From NCBI GenBank assembly GCA_000818945.1, contig KN805372.1, forward strand, positions 1-30,921: a stretch of 30,921 nt of DNA, written 5' to 3'. The notes below the pieces were generated by a model. The model did no database searches. It had not been told where the DNA came from and saw nothing but the letters and a program-made list of their open reading frames with translations. The translations under genes were made by a program, and so were the position numbers. Within the stretch, counting starts at the first letter, position 1. Every line of letters starts with the position of its first letter. Origin of the DNA: Schizochytrium sp. CCTCC M209059 (lineage: Eukaryota > Sar > Bigyra > Thraustochytrida > Thraustochytriidae). Positions 26,870-30,921 of the stretch are shown one piece after another.

Positions 26870-27030
26870 CGCGCCTCGCGCCTCGCGTGCGCGCGCGTCT
26901 CTGGCACATGCAATATCGTGTGTGCCGTGCCGCTACTATGCGTTGCAGAGGCGAACGTTACGTTGAAGGTTTTGAGACTGTGCGGTTTCGAGACGTTTCG
27001 CGCGACCGTGCACTGCCTGTGACCAAAGGT

Positions 27031-27032
27031 GA

Positions 27033-27068
<36 letters not shown>

Positions 27069-27070
27069 AA
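27031..27070. repeat. (GAAA)n microsatellite
   Basis: Ten perfect copies of GAAA in the divergent promoter region. Confidence 0.95.
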
Positions 27071-27139
27071 CCAGAGAAAGGCAATGTTGAAGGAGAGGAG
27101 GAGGAAAGTTTGATGGAAAGGCCGAGCCGATTGAATGAC

Positions 27140-27163
27140 CCAATCAATCGATCGATTGATTGG
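27140..27163. promoter_or_regulatory. Perfect 24-bp palindrome with opposed CCAAT boxes
   Basis: The sequence starts CCAATCAATCGA and its second half is the exact reverse complement, so CCAAT stands at both ends, one per strand. CCAAT is the core site of NF-Y. The palindrome lies in the middle of a divergent gene pair, 271 and 321 bases from the two start codons. Confidence 0.65.
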
Positions 27164-27483
27164 AAAGCGCGAGGAGCACCCCGAGGCCCGGCCGTGACAA
27201 CGCGGCCTTGCGCGCGCGGCCACACGTCTCTGTGTCTGCTGCTCCTTAGCCTGACACGATTGATCGCACGCGTGGCGAGTTTACGACGCGGTTCGAAGGG
27301 GGAAAACCCTGCTGCCGCTGCTGCCACCGCTGCCGCTCGCTACCGGCGCTGGAGCTCTAGCTGCAGTTGTACGTGCGACAGGTGCTGCTGGTGCTGATTC
27401 TGTCGCTGCTGGTGTCGAAGCAAAAGCTGGAGACGGCAGAGAAAGAATCGCGAGTGAAGAGTGCGGAGGAGGGGGAGGTGGCG

Positions 27484-29778
27484 ATGACAGAGTCCGGGCA
27501 AGACGTACTCATTGCAGAGACCGCTGGAGGCATTTCGGCAGGCGCAAGCGTCGCCGTCTCAATTTCCAAATTAGCCTCCAAGAACCCCGACGCCGAGGTG
27601 ACTGGTGAGGTTATCGGCCGTACCAAAGACAACCCAAACGAGGAATACTGGGATGTAGATTTTCACAACGTAACGCCAAGAACACAGTGTCTCCTGCTAA
27701 GGGATCTCATCCTCAAAACACCTCGTCAACGTAAGCGAAAACTCTCCGATAATGCTGAGGCAACCGAGACCAGCCAACGACCCCGAGCGGGTAGTGCAAG
27801 CAACGGCGACCCTGCTCTTGCATTTTTCCGAGACGGAACCTCTCCCGAACCTGTGGCAAACAATGGCCAAGATGTGCGATCAACGTCTTCGCCCCAAGAT
27901 GCCGACGAGCAGGATATGCGACCTTCCATACCATCGGCGATCCGGTCTGGACGGCTGACGTGGTCTCTCTGCGAAGAACCAGTGCAAGATGTGCGAGATA
28001 TTTATACCGAGGCGTTTGGCGCGTCCGCACGACTTTCGTGGGGTCCTTTGGCGCTCTCTAGCGCTCCGTCGGCCCCTGCTTCTGAGCAAAGAAGCGAGCT
28101 AGATTATTTTCAGCTCTTTTCGTGGTCACGGGCGACATTAGCAGAAATTGTCCAGTATACGAACGAGCGGCTTGAGAAGATGCAAAAGCTTCGCATCGCG
28201 TCAGTCGATGAGCTGCAAAAATTATTTGGCGCGATAATGCTGCGGGCCCAGCATCCGAACTTGTCTTCGAAGCAAGTCTGGCAGAGAATCGTCACGGCGC
28301 GGGGGCAACAGCTTTCGACCTTCGTGTCTCTCGAGAGATTCCGCGATGTGCTCGATTGTTTGGCCTTTGCTGAGCTAGGAACGCAGGACGAACCAACGTC
28401 CTCCACATTCACAACCTTTGCGCCAGAGGAGGAAATTATGACTTATCCAAATTGTCCAAGCCTAGAACTCCTTGTGAGAGGCTTTAATGACCAACGAAGA
28501 CAGCATGTGTCGCCGGGAAGCCGTCTTTCTGTCGGCGTATACGATCCACAAGGGAAAATATGGGCGCGCCCACGCTTTGGCCACCGTGACATTGATGATT
28601 TTCTAATGCACGATGATGCTGATGCACATCATTCCGCTATTGTTCCTGTGCCGCTTCAGATGCAAGCTGTGACCTGTTGCGCGTCCGGCATCATCATGCG
28701 CGTAGAGCTAGGGACGAAGGCGCTTATTCATTCATCAAATGAGACCTTTCGCCAGACGCAGCGACTCGTTCGCCCTTGGCGCGAGAAGCGAACCTTGCAC
28801 GCGCAAGGAACAGTCGTCTCGCTGTCAAATGCTAGTCGTCTTTATAGCGAAGATGGCATGTACTTTATGGGATCCCGGCCTGCGACGATTGCTGAGCACA
28901 TCGCTGACAAGGACGACGAAGGCGCATTGGCAATCTGTGCAAGTTTAGAGGCGCTTCCCTTGGCGTTGCGAGGTGAGACGGCCATGTACCGGACCAAAGC
29001 ACTTTTGCATGATGTCGACATGCTGGCGACGGGATGGAAGTCGCCGTCGGGTAAGATTTACAGCACCTTGTCGACGTGCGGTTCATCGGCTGCAGGTAAA
29101 GCCGTCGCTGTCCCGGCATCCGTTTGGACAGACGAAATGAATGCATCAGACTTGACGGAAATATCGCGCGATTCCATTACCGCTGAGCACTTGGACAGCA
29201 TCAACGTAATGCGAAAACATGATCAAGTGCGCGCCGAGATCGCAGCTTTCGAGCGTGCTTTTCCAATTAGACGTTGGCGTACCCGCCTTTTCGGGGCGCT
29301 CTTGGGCATGAATGTGGTCGACGCTTATCGCGCACATCAGCTCGAGTCTGCAGCGCCGTCGAGCTTTGATAATTTTGTCTCGCAACTGATCGAGGCTCTT
29401 CTCACAGGAAGACCAGAAGCCGGCGAGCCTGCAGACGTGATGATGGACTCGCGTGAGACGCCGGACAAGGCAGCAAATGTAGGCCTGGTGCCGCACGATC
29501 AAGCGAATGCTGCCTCGACACACGTTATCAAGGGGATGACACAATTCAATCGCGAGGCTAAAATTTGGAAGCAGGCCAATCCGAAGCTACGGTGCTCGGA
29601 GTGCAAGGCGCGGAACCGCACAGCTGCGGTTAAGACTTGCAATTTTTGCCTCACGTGCTCCCTTGCGCGAAAGGGCGACGCCCCGCAATGGATTTCGGAT
29701 CATGTCGTCCGACTTTGTAAGGACTGCATTCCTCTGCATTACCTTGATGGCGGCGGAAGTAGTACCCTTCCGCCCTAG
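27484..29778 (+). CDS. piggyBac transposase-derived protein lacking two catalytic aspartates
   Basis: The 764-residue protein carries a piggyBac-type (DDE_Tnp_1_7) core at about 206-620, beginning DYFQLFSWSRATL, and a C-terminal cysteine-rich zinc domain (C704, C707, C719, C722, C725, C745, C748) as in piggyBac transposases. Residues 18-75 resemble an SH3/Tudor-like barrel, an inference. The catalytic triad is broken: at the first Asp site the sequence is LSVGVYD (Gly351 where Asp is expected), at the second VSLSNAS (Ser448 before the conserved Asn), and only the third appears kept as D580 in KHDQV, exactly 18 residues before a conserved Trp, as in the moth enzyme. The frame is otherwise intact and full length with ordinary codon use, so it looks domesticated and not a dying element. 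No flanking inverted repeats or TTAA duplications were recognised. The start is the first ATG in the frame. Confidence 0.86.
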   Translation: MTESGQDVLIAETAGGISAGASVAVSISKLASKNPDAEVTGEVIGRTKDNPNEEYWDVDFHNVTPRTQCLLLRDLILKTPRQRKRKLSDNAEATETSQRPRAGSASNGDPALAFFRDGTSPEPVANNGQDVRSTSSPQDADEQDMRPSIPSAIRSGRLTWSLCEEPVQDVRDIYTEAFGASARLSWGPLALSSAPSAPASEQRSELDYFQLFSWSRATLAEIVQYTNERLEKMQKLRIASVDELQKLFGAIMLRAQHPNLSSKQVWQRIVTARGQQLSTFVSLERFRDVLDCLAFAELGTQDEPTSSTFTTFAPEEEIMTYPNCPSLELLVRGFNDQRRQHVSPGSRLSVGVYDPQGKIWARPRFGHRDIDDFLMHDDADAHHSAIVPVPLQMQAVTCCASGIIMRVELGTKALIHSSNETFRQTQRLVRPWREKRTLHAQGTVVSLSNASRLYSEDGMYFMGSRPATIAEHIADKDDEGALAICASLEALPLALRGETAMYRTKALLHDVDMLATGWKSPSGKIYSTLSTCGSSAAGKAVAVPASVWTDEMNASDLTEISRDSITAEHLDSINVMRKHDQVRAEIAAFERAFPIRRWRTRLFGALLGMNVVDAYRAHQLESAAPSSFDNFVSQLIEALLTGRPEAGEPADVMMDSRETPDKAANVGLVPHDQANAASTHVIKGMTQFNREAKIWKQANPKLRCSECKARNRTAAVKTCNFCLTCSLARKGDAPQWISDHVVRLCKDCIPLHYLDGGGSSTLPP

Positions 29779-30921
29779 GCCTAGTAGCTTGTACCGTCTA
29801 ATTTCAGCAATGGGTTGATATCTCCGTTTAAGTTGAATGTACGTTACAAATCGCACGACACTAGCGTGGTGGAAGCCGCTGCGCTGCTTTTGGCTGTTCT
29901 ACCGTCCGAAGGAGCGAGCGATGTGCGAGGGAGTGTGTGTGCGCGCAAGTTTCGCAAACCGAGCCAGGTGCGCGCTGCAGGTGGGCTGGGGCTGCCTACC
30001 TGCCTGCCTACACCCATGGATAGCAGTGGCAGGATTTCCCCACCCCACCTGCGTGCACACCTCGTAGGTCTTCTTTTCGTCAAGTCGTGGTTTGTCTTGG
30101 TCGCAAGACGGACATCTTTCTTGACTTGACTGAGTTGGTCGGGCTTGCGCTTACTTTCTCGCCCTCCCTCGCTCCGCGCCTCGTCCGTCGGTAAATCGGT
30201 CGGGTCAGCCCTTGTTGCTGCTGCAGCTGCCGCCGCTGCCGCTGCTGTTTGCCGCCTCGTCTCGCCTCGCCTCGCCCGCCGAGTCGGCTCGGGCCTGGCC
30301 TGGCCTCGCTTTGCAGCACGTGCGGCACGCGCTGCACGTGCTCGCCGCCTCCGTTCTTCTACTTTCCGCTGTTTACCGGGTCAACTACCTGCCTCGCCCT
30401 TTTTCCCCTTATCTTTCTCTCCCCTCTTTTCCCTGTCTTTCTCTCTTTCTTCCTTTTTCTTTTTTTTCCTTTCTTTCTTTCGGCCTCCCTCCCTCGCTCA
30501 CTCGGCGCCTCCGTGGCGGCGCCCTGCGGCGGATGCGTCGCGGAGCGAGGGAGGAGGGGCGAGGAATCCCCGGGGCGGAGCGGAGCGCGGCGAGCGGCGA
30601 GGATGCGCGGGGCAAGGTTGGCCTCCGTGTCGCGGAACGGAGCGGGTTATGCGCGGGTCAATCAACTTGAGAACAGGGTGTCGGGGAATAAATATACTGA
30701 CCGGACACCACAATCAGCCGAGCAGTAAATAGCCTAAACCGGTGCGGAGCGCTATAACTCACTGTCGCCGGAGGTCACACACCCGATCAAATAAACCAAA
30801 GTCAATCGAACAAATAGAACACTGGCCATGTCGCACAAGAAGACCAAAACCCCAACGCGGGCACACTATTTTCTTTTTTATCAGGCTCGGCGCGCAGGTC
30901 TCGCGCAGGTCTCGCGCAGGC
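29779..30921. other. Gene-poor right end of the window
   Basis: I see no convincing gene here. The stretch 30130-30620 is GC-rich with pyrimidine runs (30400-30490), typical of 5' flanks elsewhere in the window. An ATG at 30828 opens a frame that stays open to the window edge (about 31 codons); it could be the start of a gene lying mostly outside but has too little sequence to judge. A 12-bp direct repeat closes the window. Confidence 0.5.
30891..30921. repeat. 12-bp tandem repeat at the window edge
   Basis: CGCGCAGGTCT recurs with a 12-base period (about two and a half copies visible) and is cut by the window end, so its full size is unknown. Confidence 0.8.

Larger units (their letters stand above)
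26870..27483. promoter_or_regulatory. Divergent intergenic region (IQ protein / piggyBac-derived protein)
   Basis: These 614 bases separate two start codons facing away from each other and probably act as a bidirectional promoter. They hold a (GAAA)n tract at 27031-27070 and a perfect 24-bp palindrome at 27140-27163 that carries a CCAAT box on each strand. The stretch 27367-27483 is open in frame with the piggyBac-derived gene but has no ATG, so it is taken as leader. Confidence 0.55.

Noticed and set aside
27280..27305. GGTTCGAAGGG as a tRNA B-box
   Set aside because: The second half does not fit the consensus and no A-box or acceptor stem could be built.
27367..27483. N-terminal extension of the piggyBac-derived protein
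   Set aside because: The open stretch has no ATG, and the frame is closed by a stop just upstream, so an extension would need a non-ATG start or splicing.
30828..30921. Open frame from ATG 30828 to the window edge
   Set aside because: Only about 31 codons are visible, with no family signal and a repeat at the end; too little to call a gene.

Overview
The window looks like nuclear DNA of a GC-rich eukaryotic microbe. All eleven convincing genes are single uninterrupted reading frames from ATG to stop, yet they encode plainly eukaryotic proteins: a YJU2/CWC16 spliceosome factor, a C2-type phospholipase D, a CAP-Gly protein, mitochondrial-type leader peptides and a piggyBac-derived protein. Intron-poor genes, a WRKY19-like zinc-repeat protein and a piggyBac relative together suggest a stramenopile, most likely a thraustochytrid (Labyrinthulomycetes). 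That placement is an inference from gene content; no rRNA or other marker gene is present to prove it.

Layout, left to right. 338-1255 (+) is an OXNAD1-like flavin/NAD oxidoreductase, followed by a decayed tandem copy of its own 3' end. 1969-2664 (+) is an unrecognised, probably mitochondrial protein preceded by a roughly 180-bp tandem duplication that runs into its start codon. 3142-5094 (-) is an unusual CAP-Gly + RanBP1/WH1-like + PP2C phosphatase. A 2.4-kb repeat-rich gap follows, then 7534-8280 (-), a membrane-anchored J-domain protein. 9050-11602 (+) is a large nuclear-type protein with many SUMO-consensus motifs and seven WRKY19-like zinc repeats. 12235-13524 (-) is a formate/nitrite-type transporter with an N-terminal SAM-like segment. 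A 2-kb gap holds a perfect 38-bp palindrome. 15549-16499 (-) is an LPA-type acyltransferase, divergent from YJU2 at 17428-18399 (+). 18819-22175 (-) is a C2/HKD phospholipase D. A 2.1-kb gap carries a long CTTTN repeat array. 24323-26869 (-) is an IQ-motif protein of unknown role, divergent from 27484-29778 (+), a piggyBac-derived protein that has lost two of the three catalytic aspartates. The last 1.1 kb has no convincing gene.

The genes do not form an operon or an obvious single pathway. The acyltransferase and phospholipase D could both act on phosphatidic acid metabolism, and three or four products (OXNAD1-like, the 231-residue protein, the J protein and perhaps the transporter) carry mitochondrial-looking leaders, but clustering may be chance. 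Tetranucleotide and other simple repeats concentrate in 5' flanks, while the three convergent 3'-3' spacers lack them.

The most interesting items are the CAP-Gly/PP2C fusion, the apparently domesticated piggyBac protein, the SUMO-motif cluster in the zinc-repeat protein, the transporter fusion, and several precise palindromes or dyads (14196-14233, 27140-27163, 17109-17184) in noncoding DNA.
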